A stretch of 64,000 bases of DNA, from the NCBI GenBank assembly GCA_008973525.1, contig WACJ01000117.1, forward strand, positions 434,001 through 498,000, in the 5' to 3' direction. Position 1 is the stretch's first letter. Every line of letters starts with the position of its first letter. The position numbers and the translations under genes were made by a program. The notes beneath the pieces were generated by a model that saw nothing but the letters and a program-made list of their open reading frames with translations, made no database searches and was not told the origin of the DNA. Shown piece after piece: positions 1-11,669 of the stretch. This stretch comes from Stenopsyche tienmushanensis (lineage: Eukaryota; Arthropoda; Insecta; Trichoptera; Stenopsychidae).

Positions 1-779
1 TCGCATTGAGCACGCTCGTCAAGATGCAGCACGCTTTGTCGGATTGAATTTTTATCATTTGTTACAAATAACTGCAATGCCGATCGAAAATATATTAGTA
101 ATTAAGGTAAAACCTTATATTCCATCAAATCACATAAATTGATGCGAATTAAATGAGCATTAACTCGTTCGATCCGGCATGGGGTACGAAGCGGCCCAGA
201 AAACGCCATCTTAATTCGTGCTTAAATTGGGCATCAGCCAAGAAATAATGAATCTGCCAAACGCACGGGGAAATCCCCATTGGATTGTCTGCGTTGTAGG
301 ATTGCTTTTCAAGTTCAAAAAGCCCAAAAGCGGTAGACCATAGCAAACGGATGATAATGCTTGGCAAGGATGCAATTAAACATAATACAAATAGTATAGG
401 AGATATCTTTTCCATGATACGGAGAGATATTTAAAAACAATCTTAAACCTACATAAATCATATTTCGAATGAGCGCCACCCAGTTCCCCTGCTGCACCCT
501 GTATGAAGGCAATCCAAAAATAAAAACGCTATGTCCAGACCCTGATTAAACCAGAATATCCACCCCTACAATCAACATCCAAGCTGGATATGGTCAGTTA
601 ATGACGTTTAACATCAAATTTCAAAAAATCATATTATATTCCGGATATTTATGCCACATATTGCTTCGATGATTTTGGAACTTGGATGGGAAGTTCTGTC
701 TTATTCAGGCTACTCCTTAGATTTGACAGATTTGCAGATTTAATTCGCCAGATTTATTGTAACATCTTCCATCCCTCTT
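1..779. other. Gene-free AT-rich stretch
   Basis: I see no exon, RNA gene or recognisable transposon here. A minus-strand open frame of 88 codons at 149-415 has hydrophobic content but no splice context or family resemblance that I can defend, and I treat it as chance. Confidence 0.4.
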
Positions 780-1010
780 TAGACGCAATGTGTTAATTAA
801 CAGCGCCATCTTCTGTGGCGTTGCGGAATACATAGCAACTGAAGGAACTGATCGCTTCGTGCGCGTGCACTATTGTCGATTGGGTGGTGACGCGCATAAA
901 GCGGGAGGATGTCCTTCCCGCAGCCAGAACTCTCGCTCGTGTTTAATAAAGTTGTTATCTAATATGAGTCTTTCTGTTTGACGCCCGTCCATCCCCAACC
1001 AACTAAGTCT
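780..1010 (+). repeat. LTR-like interspersed repeat, copy 1
   Basis: This stretch resembles 49240-49510. Both share the blocks CATCTTCTGTGGCG, GCGCGTGCAC, TTGGGTGGTGACG and an ending with CTCTCGTGTT followed by a polyadenylation-like AATAAA and a run ending in CGTCCGTCCA or its variant. A regulatory-looking repeat with an internal AATAAA and no coding capacity would fit a solo LTR, but I could not find a target-site duplication or a paired second LTR. The family assignment is inference only. Confidence 0.4.
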
Positions 1011-1040
1011 AAGATTTATGCTATACTTTCAAATGTCTTC

Positions 1041-1262
1041 AATGGTTGTAAAATTTAAACAACCCACCCGATCAGTCTTCTTCGGACAATTTCGCTTCTG
1101 AAGACATGTTCAGATATGACATCCGATCGCGTCATTCGTAATATCAGCGGTTCGAAAAGTGGACCGATTGGACATACAAACCTTGTGGCTACTCCATCCT
1201 TTTTTAGGGCTTCTTGCGACATATTCTACAACCTGTACAATTACGGAAGCAACATAACCTCT
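1041..1262 (+). repeat. Interspersed palindrome-bearing repeat (family B), copy 1
   Basis: One of about ten copies or pieces in the window. Diagnostic blocks in order are TGTAAAATTTAAACAACCCA, GATCAGTCTTCTTCGGACAA, a segment around CATCCGATCGCG, a palindromic core (here slightly decayed), ACCTTGTGGC, CACTCC, and a 3' block around CTGTACAATTACGGAAGC. It has no open frame. The orientation given here is arbitrary but consistent across copies. Confidence 0.7.
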
Positions 1263-1374
1263 ATCACAGTATTTTTTAAGCAGTAACCGCCATCTATACG
1301 TTAGATCGGGTACTTTTGGGATTATCTTTGTATATTATTTTAAAACATACATTATAATAGTATTTAAAATATTG

Positions 1375-1740
1375 CATTTTTGAGGGGGAGGGGGAGCGCA
1401 AGTTACATGCTTGTCACGGACGCTTCATACCCTTGTACCATTCTACTTTACATTTGATCAACATTGATTGAATTTGTCCGTTTTCATAATATATACAAAG
1501 TTGTTTAAATTATATTTTCTTCGTTATCGCTTAAATATTGAGCCGACGAGCATAAGCCCGCAATAAATAAAGACAGCAATATTTTCTACCGACTGTAAAA
1601 TTTAAATAACCCATTCGATTAGTCTTCTTCGGACAACTTCATTTTGTAATGAGAGTTCGTAATTCAATTCCAATCGCGAGGCGCTCATTCGTAATGTCAG
1701 CGGTCCGAAAAGCGGACCGGATGAACGCGCAGTATTTTGG
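1375..1740 (+). repeat. Interspersed repeat, families C, A and B in series, copy 2
   Basis: This copy shows the extended order of the family. A block reading GCGCAAGTTACATGCTTGTC (C) comes first, then TGTACCATTCTACTTTACAT through AAGCCCGCAATAAATAAAG (A), then the B block with the palindrome GGTCCGAAAAGCGGACC near 1703. The same order, inverted, recurs at 8585-9010 and 44490-44860. This indicates that A and B belong to one element and are not chance neighbours. Confidence 0.65.
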
Positions 1741-1744
1741 TCTA

Positions 1745-3830
1745 CTAATTTATGCTGCTATCATAGCCAGTTACAAAATCTAGGTAGTTTTTCCTTCTTC
1801 TTCTTGAGAATCTTGAAACTTAAGGCTTATAAGACAGACACTTCATATTTAATATTTTGCATATGAAATTGGTATACAGTATAGACGTGAAAACGAGCTC
1901 TTTCGGCGAGTCTGTTGTCACTCGTGCTCAAATGTATTACGGTTCGAAGGATCCCATGTGTCGGCATCCGCGCTACATGACATGTTGACCCAAATTACGC
2001 TTCGTCGCACATGTCCATGACCTCCCGATCGGAACACATGGCTTCAATGGCTGAGGCTTCATCCCAAAGACGTCCGATTTTTTAAAAATGACAAATTGCA
2101 ATCAATTGCATAACATTATATGTATCAACATACAAAAATACAGCTCAAATGACCGTATGCCTTGCTAACAAACCAAGATCTTCAAATGTGAGGCAACAAG
2201 CATCGTCGGGGAATCATTGACCATGAAAATCATCAAGAATAGGATTTGATACAGTTTTAATCAGATGGAAACCATGGTTGTCGACCTGCCCCGTTCCATA
2301 TAACGATGCGGTTTGTTTTTTGTTCTTGTTGGAGAGAATGCGCACGAGATTGGATTTTTTATGCATTTAAGTTCGATCGAAGGCATACAAATTCGAGGTT
2401 GTTCACTCCGAATTTCTTGGAATTTTGCATGGCGAATTTATAACTATTCAAAATTCTATGTCGTTGCTAAATTGAATTCGCATGCACCGGTGTAATATTT
2501 TTTTTTACAAGAAACTCAGTTTTTACATATTTCTTCCCCTAAATAGCGCTCGGGGGGCCGGAGGGTGGCACTTAGAGCCTTGAATGTCTCGGGCTCCGCA
2601 GGAACGCGAATATTCAAATGCAAATTTCTTATTATAGTGTCACCTCCATACGAATATACACCCGGAATTGTGTCAGATATCAATAGACCTCAGCTGTTTT
2701 AACTGACGCACTCGGATGTTCATAGGAAAGAAGTATGATGGCATCTGAAGAAATTAGCATGTGTCGAGGAAATTGCTCCAAGAAATCAATTGGAAATCGC
2801 TGAACTATATATGAATATAAATATATAATGTCATTTGATCCCTAGATTAATATGACCTCGTCAGAATGTAGCTCAATGTGTTAACACGAATGAAATATTA
2901 TGAGTCGTCAAGCATCTCAAATATTATATTCAGATGCTGAAAAGCAAGAAACGTGATTAATTATTTTCTTTAAATGAGCTTTGAATTATATTATGCCCTA
3001 GAAATTGTGTTAAGCGTGCATTTTTTTACGTTTTAACCGGGCTTATCAAAGCAAAATGTGATATCGAGCCAATTAACAATACAAACTTCTATTCGCTTAT
3101 CAAACGATGTTAACAGTTGTATTATGTTTTTGGAATAATTATAAATGACCCCAAAATGTTGCTTTATAAAACCTTTTCTGATTAAAGTCCATATGAAAAT
3201 TGTTCACATTAAGATGAAAGCTAAATGAACAATATAATGTTAATGTTCGAGGCATTATACTAAATCATATTGTTGGTGGAACTCTTGATATCATTAACTA
3301 AGGAAGATTTAAAGGGTTCTTGATAAAACGATCGTCTTGGGTCTTATATGAAACTTTGTACTTGGATAAGATTTCCCACTTAGATGCTTAAAATATATAT
3401 TAACACTTTGTAGACCGGAGCACTATGAGAATAACCAATTAATGTATGCTAATCTTATTACAATGCATACAAAAATCAACTGTTCATATTGTGGAAAAAT
3501 TGCAAAATTATATATCGCTCAAACAATTTTTAATCTGCTAATTTTTCTAAAAAATATATGCAGAATCATTATAAGTTTGTACTTATATTGAAAAAATATA
3601 CAAAAATAAAAAACAGTGGTTTTCAATCACAAAATAAAAATATTTTATTACGTATAGATCAGTAGTGCCAAAAATATGTGCCAAAACAAATAACAACTAC
3701 AAATTCAATAATAAATTATTCTTCTGAATCTATTAAAATTCCCATCTGGTTTACAGTTTTTGAATTTTCTTGTTGTAGAAAATTTTCTGTTTAGAAGCAA
3801 AAAATGAAGAAAGGCTTATAAGTCCCTTAA
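1745..3830. other. Gene-free AT-rich stretch
   Basis: No exon with splice sites, no RNA gene and no transposon that I recognise. The only open frame of note (60 codons, 2313-2495) is in random-looking sequence. Confidence 0.4.
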
Positions 3831-4450
3831 AAAAGTAGATACATGTAAATATATCACTTCTTTTTCTTTTTTCTTTCTTGTAATCTTTGTGAGTATGACA
3901 TGTTCTTTTTTTTTGGAATAACTTCCTTGAGTGGATTTTATCTTGTTTTTCTTCTGTGCTTGACGTGGTTCTTGTGTTGTTTGGTCTGATTTTTTTTTTT
4001 TTTTGGATAGGAGATGTTATTTCTAATTCACTTTTTTTTATTTCTACTACCCTTTTTTCCTTCATCATCCGTTTCGGTGTTCTTCTTTCTAGACAATTAT
4101 CATACTATTAATTTATCGTACCTTAAGAAAACATCTTTCCCTGCTTCTTTCTCTTCTTTCGGGCAATCTCCTTTGGTCCAAAATTTGAGGTGGAAAGTAT
4201 TGTATAATATTTGTTAGGATATATAGCTTTGGATTTCATATGGTTTTTTTTAAATTTTCAATACATCTATTTTTCTGTCTATATGTACATATTTTTCTAT
4301 ACCAGATATCCTTTTTTCTTGTTCAGAAATGGTCTTTTTTATTTTTTCTAATTCAACATTTATTTTATTGAATTTCTGCTTTATTTTTTTAGTGCTCCTT
4401 CCGGGTCTTTTTTTATGTCTGCTCTCAATTCTTGTAGTAGTTTCTTTATT
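3831..4450. repeat. Pyrimidine-rich, T-run low-complexity tract
   Basis: The plus strand is dominated by T runs broken by C, and the minus strand therefore encodes lysine/glutamate-rich open frames (3751-4068 and 4250-4501). The frame at 4250-4501 reads as a charged coiled coil (repeated K/E heptad-like spacing). It could be the remnant of a retroelement ORF1 or simply a compositional artefact. No splice sites or start context support a gene. Confidence 0.5.
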
Positions 4451-4609
4451 TCTGATATCCTTGTACCCTTTGTCTACCTGTAATACGTAGTGCTGGCGCA
4501 ATGTAGCGGCGGTCGTTGTATTTTTGACATAGGTTTATCTGTAATAACAGATAGTCGCTGCTTCTACTATATTTGGCCCTGGTCGCGTTTAGGCGAATGC
4601 CACGTGGGT

Positions 4610-4920
4610 TTTCAGTTATTATAGGTTATGTTACTGCCCCTTTTCTTTCCTGCTGCAGCCCCCTTCAAAATGAGGTTGGACTCGTAGTGGCAGTGAACCC
4701 GCGGTAGTATATCCTTTGATTTAGCATAGCCTTCAGTCCCTCTTCCTCCATCGCACCTTTGGGTGCACGTAGTCCGAAGCTGGTCTTCTTGCGGAAACCT
4801 CGCCTCCTCTAAAGGGCGCGGAGCAAAAGGGTTGAGCGCCTGGACGCTCTGCGCGTAGCGTTTCACGACACTGTGTAACTAGTCCGGGGATAACCCAGAA
4901 CAGATCATGCAGTGGCGCAG
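4610..4920 (+). mobile_element. Transposon fragment, family X (copy 1)
   Basis: It starts around CTGCAGCCCCCTTCAAAATG at about 4654 and continues through GAAACCTCGCCTCCTC and a GGGCGCGGAG block to ACTAGTCCGGGGATAA. The same order of blocks occurs at 26466-26760 on the same strand and inverted at about 50400-50650. The base composition is much more GC-rich than the surroundings. Whether X is the 5' untranslated region of a non-LTR element or the body of a DNA transposon is unresolved, because the 26 kb copy lies between inverted ends. Confidence 0.55.
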
Positions 4921-4929
4921 GAAATGGGA

Positions 4930-5155
4930 TCGAATATTGTAATGATCCCCCAAATTCAGTTAGTCGCTATCTGTCGTCTGTCATGTCCCTTTTCTTTCTC
5001 GCTAAAAACTTATTGGTACCTTTTTTAACCTTTCTTTTACTATGCTAAAAATACCCACCGATGATGTGTATTTGGTACACCGCTATTACTTTTGACTTTA
5101 ATTGAGTTTTAAATGGGACAATTTGTGTAAAGTTATAAAATTGTATGAAATACAT
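4930..5155. other. Unassigned stretch
   Basis: AT-rich sequence with no feature I can support. Confidence 0.3.
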
Positions 5156-5405
5156 CACCGGTAGGGAGAGTTTAAATGGTATTTTTCGCTAAACGGAGCC
5201 TAGCATTGTCGTGGTGCAAAATGATGTTGTGCCCATTTATTGATGAGTTCTAGACTAATTTCATCGAGTTTCTTCTTCAATCTCTCTAATTTTTGACAAT
5301 AGAAGTCTGAAGTAATCAATTCATCATTTGGTAGCAATTCAAAATGAACGATCCCTTTAAAATTTCGCAAAAAGCTGATTCTGCGAAAACTAAACGCGTT
5401 CAAAC
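5156..5405 (-). pseudogene. Degenerate mariner transposase fragment
   Basis: Read on the minus strand, residues such as FKGIVHFELLPNDELITSD, then FYCQKLERLKKKLDEI, match the segment of mariner (DD34D) transposases that leads to the second catalytic aspartate. After LINKW the frame is lost, but the next frame reads ILHHDNARLR, the conserved motif with that aspartate. So a frameshift separates the two parts. No terminal inverted repeats were found and the element is inactive. Confidence 0.75.
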
Positions 5406-5409
5406 GACA

Positions 5410-6915
5410 AGACTGGTCAGAATAAACTGAACAATTGCTATTTCAAAGCGTATAGCAGAAAAAAAACGATTACAAAACTTACGCTTCTTATATTTTTATA
5501 GCTTTTCTAAACAAAAGTGTAAAAACGGCACGTATTTTTGGCACAACTGATGATAAACGCAAATGTTTTGAAAAGGACCAGATACAACTTTAAATGTGTA
5601 TCTTCAATTTAAGTAACAAAGGAACATACTCATCAAAAAATTAAATTTGTCCACGTCAACATACTAAAATAAAATTTTAAAAACCAAGAAGGCATGTGGT
5701 TAGTCTATGTAACGTTTGATCATTTTCGATTGAGATCGAATAAGACGTCTTATACCCAATGTCCTAGAACTGGCTCCGGAGCCAGAAGTCTCGCAGCTGG
5801 TTGTTTTTTTACTACTTCGTACGACCATCATCTTCTCCGCATTTTAAACCTTCTCCGATCAAATAATTGATCAGATCACATGGATCATCTGATTGAAAGC
5901 AATATTTTCAATCAGATGATCCATGTGATGATCATATTTAGTTCAGAGATACGTTTATGTCGTCTCCGGTTCATAGAGCGTCAATTCATTGATCGCCTTC
6001 TCATTTCGGAATGAATATAACAAATCGCACATCCAGCAATGAATGTTTAGGCAGAGCGATCATAAATTATGGCCCAACAGTTGTTATTGCCCAAAGGCAA
6101 AGGTTATTGCCGAATGCTAACATTTGAACGATCGCCGGGAAACAGTTATTTCTTTTATTGCCGAACAAATTGCGATCACTCGAGCAGCTAAAGAAGTCAT
6201 TTATCAAAGCAATTAGCGATGAGAATCGGACTCGAGCAACCGTATTATATTCGCCTTTTCTGAATTTTGCAAATGCGCTTATGAAAGAAGAACAAGAAGT
6301 TGCGAAAACAGCGATGATTGTCCTGTTTATTTGTACGCATACTATACGCTCGATTAAACAGCTGCACATATTTGCGCATGCATCGTTTTCTTTGTATACG
6401 AGCAGTCGATCATAGAACTTGAACTTCGTCGATATTCATTCGAGGACCGTCAACAGGCTCCGCAAGCAATCGCCCCGCAAGCCACTATGGTGAGCGTGTC
6501 GATAAAGGCGATACTATACTGTAAAGACAGTGACATTCGACAGGGAATAGACTTATTCCTAGGGTACTTCACATGCCGCGTAATAGCAAAATCGTAATAA
6601 TAGGATACCGCGCATATCGAGGGCGGAATGGCAAAATTGCTCTAGACTGAAACATCAAATGGATCTAAAGTGCTAAATCCGCCACTGAACATATTCGTTT
6701 AACTCAGCCTAACATCGCCCTTGCATTAAATGGATGAATTTGACTCCCCATGCATTCCTTTCAATATTAGTTTTAATCCCCCTACAGTTGCTTAGTGTAT
6801 AACCATCACCCTCTATCTTTTTCTGCAATAATTCAAAGGGACGAATCTTATTTTAATCTGATTCATCCACCGAGTATGTAATGGACATTTAGTCATTTTT
6901 ATGTCATTTATGTGT
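5410..6915. other. Gene-free stretch containing one hairpin
   Basis: Apart from the inverted repeat at 5875-5929, described separately, I see no exon or known element. Positions 6585-6690 share short blocks (GATACCGCGCATATCGAGGG, GCTAAATCCGCCACTG) with 16740-16805 and 18300-18460, which suggests a decayed repeat. Confidence 0.4.
5875..5929. repeat. Perfect inverted repeat, 24-bp arms, 7-nt loop
   Basis: Arms at 5875-5898 and 5906-5929 are exact reverse complements (inner end GATTGAAA / TTTCAATC), separated by GCAATAT. A single-stranded copy would fold into a long uninterrupted stem. It could be a snap-back insertion, the core of a miniature transposon or a hairpin RNA precursor. No flanking target duplication is obvious. 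Confidence 0.85.
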
Positions 6916-7024
6916 AGGTCTTCATTTCGCATGCCCGGTGCGCACAAGCGTGGTTTCTTATGCATGGTTTATTAGCATGCACAAGAAATCATGCTGGGTA
7001 TGCACCGGGTATTAATGAAGACCT
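6916..7024. repeat. Long imperfect inverted repeat, about 50-bp arms
   Basis: The ends AGGTCTTCATT and AATGAAGACCT are exact reverse complements. The interior arms also pair with interruptions: GCCCGGTGCGCAC against GTATGCACCGGGTA, and GTGGTTTCTTATGCATG against GCATGCACAAGAAATCATG. The loop is GTTTATTA-like. Length, imperfect pairing and small loop resemble either a fold-back transposon of about 110 bp or a microRNA-type precursor. Confidence 0.75.
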
Positions 7025-7064
7025 TCTATTCATTAATTTGTATATTTTTGCGATATCATGAACA

Positions 7065-7345
7065 GAGTCGTATCGAGGGTATGAAGCGCCCGTGGCAAGT
7101 ATCTAATTTGCGCCCTTCCCGATTTTTTTTTAAAAGTTAAATAATACTAATATGAATTAAATATTTTAATATATATCATTCATATTTATAAGTGGGGAGA
7201 AATCTAGACTCGTTCGCGAGGCTCCAAGTATGTATTTATCCCTATAAATGCCGTAAAAGGCACTGTGTGCACAACCGGTCCGCTTTTCGGACCGCTGATA
7301 TGACGAATGAGTTCCTGTCTTTATTTTATTGCGGGCTTATATCGG
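7065..7345 (-). repeat. Interspersed repeat, families C and B pieces, copy 3
   Basis: The C block GTATGAAGCGCCCGTGGCAA with ATTTGCGCCC lies at 7080-7115. It is followed by a B piece holding the core CCGGTCCGCTTTTCGGACCG near 7275 and ending at TTATTTTATTGCGGGCTTAT. Orientation is opposite to copy 1. The middle of the element is missing relative to copies at 8.6 and 44.5 kb. Confidence 0.65.
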
Positions 7346-7349
7346 CGTA

Positions 7350-8560
7350 GACAGCTTAGTCAGCTCTTCAACTAGACGATTGGGGTGTGTGTTTAATCTT
7401 TTTTGTAATCTTGACTATAGCTTCCAATAAAAATATATCATATGAATAAATTAAGCATGCTTCTAAGATTGACCTCTCTTGGCCGCTAGACCGTTGGGGG
7501 TATGAAATAACACAATTAATTAAATATGTATTATTGCGTAGGGCAAGGGATTTCAGAGATTTAGATGGGATGGGGAGGCTCTTCGAGTTGCAAGATAAAA
7601 TAATTGGGAAATACTTACATGTTAAAGTTGAATTTATTTGTAAGCATATTGCTTAAAAGCGAAGACTTAAATTAAAAAGTTTATGAAATAACGACTTTTC
7701 AGTCGTAAGACAGTTTTGTCGCAAACGTTCAACAATAAAACCTCTTTAAATGTCATTCGTTTGACGGTCTTTTGTGAGTTCAATCAGTCGTAACCGGCGG
7801 TCATTTCATGCGTTAAAGTATATAGCATCTTTTGAACGGTCGAAATCTTCGAATCATTTCCTACAGAATTACGTAAAGCGCATTGTTCGATAGATCTTGG
7901 AAGTCATCATTGTCTTTTTGAGCGTTTGCGAGATTGCTTTATTTGAACTCTTTGTAGTGCGATCGCTCTCGATGCTGATTTCGCGAGAAAAGTACTTCTC
8001 AAACAATGGGTCGCTCTCTGTGAAAATTGTCGCACGATTCGAATCAGGGAAGCGTTACGATTAATGTTCTTGTCATTTACGGTAAAAATGAGTTTTTAAC
8101 GCAACCCAAGTCTACTTGTTTTATGATTCGAACAGATGCTTGTTAAACTTTCGTATGGTAACGATTTGAAAGACAATGAAATTCAATTGAGAAGAAATCG
8201 CGCTACAAGGCAGAGCGTGAGGAGATATTTTTTTCGTGTAAAGACATTATCTTTATCGGCTCTTATAGTCCCTTCAGTCATACATAAAATCGTTTTGTTT
8301 GAATACTTTAACGCAAATAAATCATTTTAATCGCGTAATCGCGAATCCGCATAAGTCGAACTCGCGTAAGTCGAGGTTTTATCGACTTTTTCAATAATCA
8401 AACATACGCTCAATATTTAACGCATTTTAATGTCGAAGACTTTCTGTGTTTTAAAGATAAATACTCAAACGTTTAAGTATCTCATTTGCAACAATAATTG
8501 TAATATTGTTCAATCAGAAATTAAAAAAAACTTTTGCAATATTAATAAATGTTTTGTCTC
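7350..8560. other. Gene-free stretch
   Basis: No supported exon. Around 8340-8385 there is a short internal repeat (CGCATAAGTCGAACTCGCGT followed by AAGTCGAGG) that looks like the terminus of a Tigger/pogo-type element, but its partner end was not found. Confidence 0.35.
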
Positions 8561-8584
8561 AAGCAGACCCGTAACGAAATAGCT

Positions 8585-9010
8585 TCAGTGATCATACAGA
8601 TCATATAGAATTCCGCAAAAAGCCATAAAAGAAGACGGAGTGGCCACAAGGTCACTGTGTCCAACTGGTCCGCTTTTCAGACCGCTAACATGACGAATAA
8701 ACGCCTCGCGTGACTACAGAACGATTACGAACTCTCATTACAAAATGAAATTGTCCGAAGAAGACTGATCTAGTGGGTTGTTTAAATTTTACAATCGGTC
8801 GAAAATATTGTTAAGCAATGACGAAGAAAAGAAGGATTAGACAACTTAGTATATATTACAAAAACGGACAGAATCAATCAACGTTGATTAATGTAAAGTA
8901 GAATGGTCAAGTAAAATAAAAGCCATGTGTAATTCTCGACTGGATCGGTATTCTGGGCTTTGCGCCCCAAGTCCAGTTGCGCCTCCTTTACCACCCTCTT
9001 ATTATGGCCC
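8585..9010 (-). repeat. Interspersed repeat, B then A, copy 4 (longest)
   Basis: From left to right this inverted copy has the 3' block, GTGGCCACAAGGTCACTGTG, the decayed palindrome TGGTCCGCTTTTCAGACCG, GAACTCTCATTACAAAATGA, AATTTTACAATCGGTC, and then the A block ending in TTTGCGCCCCAAGTCCAGTT. The same order and spacing is found at 44490-44860. It has no coding capacity. Confidence 0.7.
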
Positions 9011-9239
9011 TGCCCTCAAGACCTGTTGGATTTTTCAGCCTGGGACAAATTCTGACTTTCGGGCCTCGATATGTGCGGTTTTTGTTATTACAATTTCACT
9101 ATTACACGGCATGTAAGTAGAAAACAGCCTAAATATGAATATATTCGTTGAGCAATTCTTGAACACCGCGTAATTGAAGACCTTAAGCCAAGGGTTAAAA
9201 TATTGTATTTATTAATTCCATTTTATCTACATTTTTATC

Positions 9240-9450
9240 ATATAAACTAGCGAGTAGCCGTAATGCGTTGCAATGCCACGCGCGCTTATTAATCATTTGA
9301 ATAGACAGCAGTAGAGCGACTGAAGACCGACTGTCCGCCGTATTGCGCGCGCATCCTTCCTCCGCTCGTCATTCACCAGACCAATACGCGCCAATATGGT
9401 GCATCCGTCAAAGATCTCGCAAAGTAAATTCCGCACACAAACAATGCTTG
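9240..9450 (-). mobile_element. Helitron-like repeat fragment, copy 1
   Basis: Blocks GCGTTGCAATGCCACGCG, CGCGCATCCTTC, CCAATATGGTGCATCCGTC, TCTCGCA and GCACACAAACAATG recur, inverted, at 15595-15710 and in part at 15060-15085 and 39890-40080. Where the family is better preserved (14.9 and 40.1 kb) it begins with a TC-TATATATAAAA-type end typical of arthropod Helitrons. The assignment is by that resemblance only. Confidence 0.45.
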
Positions 9451-9459
9451 TGCTAATTT

Positions 9460-11100
9460 AAAAACCTACATGACGTTTTTGCGGAACCATATGACCGTGT
9501 ATGATATTTTCTCACAGCAGTTTTAAATTTGCAACGCAATTTCTACAATAGAAGTACTCTCAGTCATTTTAGACAGAGTATTTATTTACATTATGTTTAA
9601 ATTGACATTGTTGCTGTAGGTCTTTAGCACCATAAGACTAACGGAATCGTTCCATCAATCTCGCAATCAACGAGCGTAACGAAGTGCAAAGAAATACAAA
9701 AAATGCAATGGTGATATTCAAAAGTTTGCTCAGCTGAATTTTTATGTTTGCCCCGCAGAATAACGGATGCTTTCTCACTATTTATGGGTTCAAAAAATTG
9801 TGTTTCTGAAAACGCTCTTTCTTTCTAGAGCATATTTCTCTTGAATTAGGCGTAATTTAATCTCGGAGCACGTATTTGGAATATGCTTAGTGTGTGAAAG
9901 CAATTTATTGGAACGAGCAAACAATGTTTTAGATGAACAATATGGAGGTAATTCAAGGAGACATGAAATATTTTATCGGATCCGTGGGAGTTTTGTTACA
10001 TTTATTTCTATAGTGTGCGAGCCAAAACACTTTTATGGCGCTCGCTTAAAATATTGACTGATTTATTTCGAATCATGCCCGAGACTATGAAAATTGGGTG
10101 AGCACCTTGATATAAATGTTTTTATGATCAATTATAGTGCATTTTAAGAGCAAACGCGCAGTTGAGAGCAGTTCGGTACCGACCAACGAGTCGGCTGCGA
10201 TGAACAACGGAACACGTTTAGGATTTCATTCATTCTTGAATTAACTTGTAAATATACTTATTGTTCAAAATGTATTTGTATAACATATTTTTCACTTACT
10301 ATCACTTACACGCCAAAATCAATCAATGTATTCCATTTAGCAAATAAACACAAGTTTGCAGACATTTTTCATAGTTATATTTCATAGAATTTCAAAATTT
10401 TAGATATTCAGTGAGAAATAAGAAGTAAATTTGGATGAGAAAATTGAATATTTAATTACATACTTAAAATAATATATTAGAACATGGGATCTTTAATAGT
10501 TAATAAATGCATTAAAAATGTTTGTTGCATAAAAGATTTGAATCCAAGTTACGAGTTCGACTGCTTAATTGTGGGACTACCTATTTTTTAATTAAAATAT
10601 TACAAATTCCAAATACAGATAAAAATCATAGCATTTTTTTAATAATTAGACACATAAAATTATTTAGATTCTAAGCAATCGATCAGAAATACTCTTTATA
10701 ACACAAATATATTGACAAATTAAATTTTGCACAATCTAAATGAGATTATATATCTTTGTGTGATTTCAATATGACAACATTTTGTCTAGGAATCATTAAA
10801 AAATAATCATTTATATTTATATATAACAAAATATTAATACATATGGATAAGCCAACTAAATTAACAAAGTCTTTTGCACATTTATTATTTTATATTGTAA
10901 ATTATACGGTGTATTTTATACATCGCTCCATATTTAATAAAAGCTATGCTGTCATTCAGAGCCCGTAACAAAAGGGTTGTTTGCGCATAATCTAAAATAC
11001 TACATATTAAATCACATCTCGCTAACAAATACTGTATTCAAAGCAGGAAGCTTTAATCAGCGCTTTTAGATATAATACGTCACATTGATGATAAAATTAC
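9460..11100. other. Gene-free AT-rich stretch
   Basis: I see no exons or known repeats. A TTTATT at 10881-10886 is an AATAAA on the minus strand about 260 bases downstream of the stop of the 11.1 kb gene and could be its polyadenylation signal. Confidence 0.35.
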
Positions 11101-11144
11101 AAACAATATATAATTACAGAAAAGCTTTAAAGGGAGATAAAGGT

Positions 11145-11666
11145 TTAAACTTTCGTTTTATCCCTATCGGCTTGTTCTTTAGATTCGATTTTGTCTTTAT
11201 TTTTAACTATCGCATTTTCATTCTTCTTTTTTTTCTCTTCGATTAATCTCTCATAAATACTCTGTGCCTTATTATGCAGATCATTATCGTGTTTACATAC
11301 TATTCCGAGGCATATGGGTTTATTTTCTGGTATAACTCGGTATTCGGACTCATACACTTCGTTATCTTCGTAGGTTTTTGATCTATTTTCAACGGGTCTG
11401 CTATTTTCAAAAGCGGCTTCTATTTCGTCGTTTGAATATATTCTCCGGTCATACTGAAAAAAAAAGAAGATATTTTGATAATCAAACCATGGCGCGTATT
11501 CGAGAAGTCCAACCATATCTGGTTATTGTAATTTAAATATACAAAATTATAAAATTGATTTTCTTACATATTTTTCAATCATCGATGTAATCATATCGCT
11601 GGTGGGTGGCTTATATGTTACTTCGTCAGATTCATCAGATTCAAAATCAGACATTTTGCTAGACAT
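11145..11666 (-). CDS. Two-exon gene, 135-residue protein of unknown function
   Basis: Exon 1 runs from the ATG at 11666 down to 11568 (33 codons) and ends at a TAT|GTAAGA donor. Exon 2 starts after a long T tract and CAG at 11453 and ends with the TGA at 11145-11147. Both splice junctions are in phase 0 and give a continuous 135-residue frame. The N-terminus is acidic (SDFESDESDE). The middle has the ordinary mixed composition of a folded domain (YDRRIYSNDEIEAAFENS, then KPICLGIVCKHDNDLHN), and the C-terminal 35 residues are lysine/glutamate-rich and probably helical. There is no signal peptide or membrane segment. An in-frame second ATG four codons downstream could serve as the start instead. 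I do not recognise the family. The strong donor, pyrimidine tract and coding-like composition make it a real gene in my view. Confidence 0.72.
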
Positions 11667-11669
11667 CAA

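Noticed and set aside
149..415. 88-codon minus-strand frame beginning MEKISPILFVLCLIASLP, like a signal peptide
   Set aside because: The hydrophobic start is followed by unremarkable sequence, with no splice sites, no family resemblance and an overlapping frame of similar length; it is likely to be chance.
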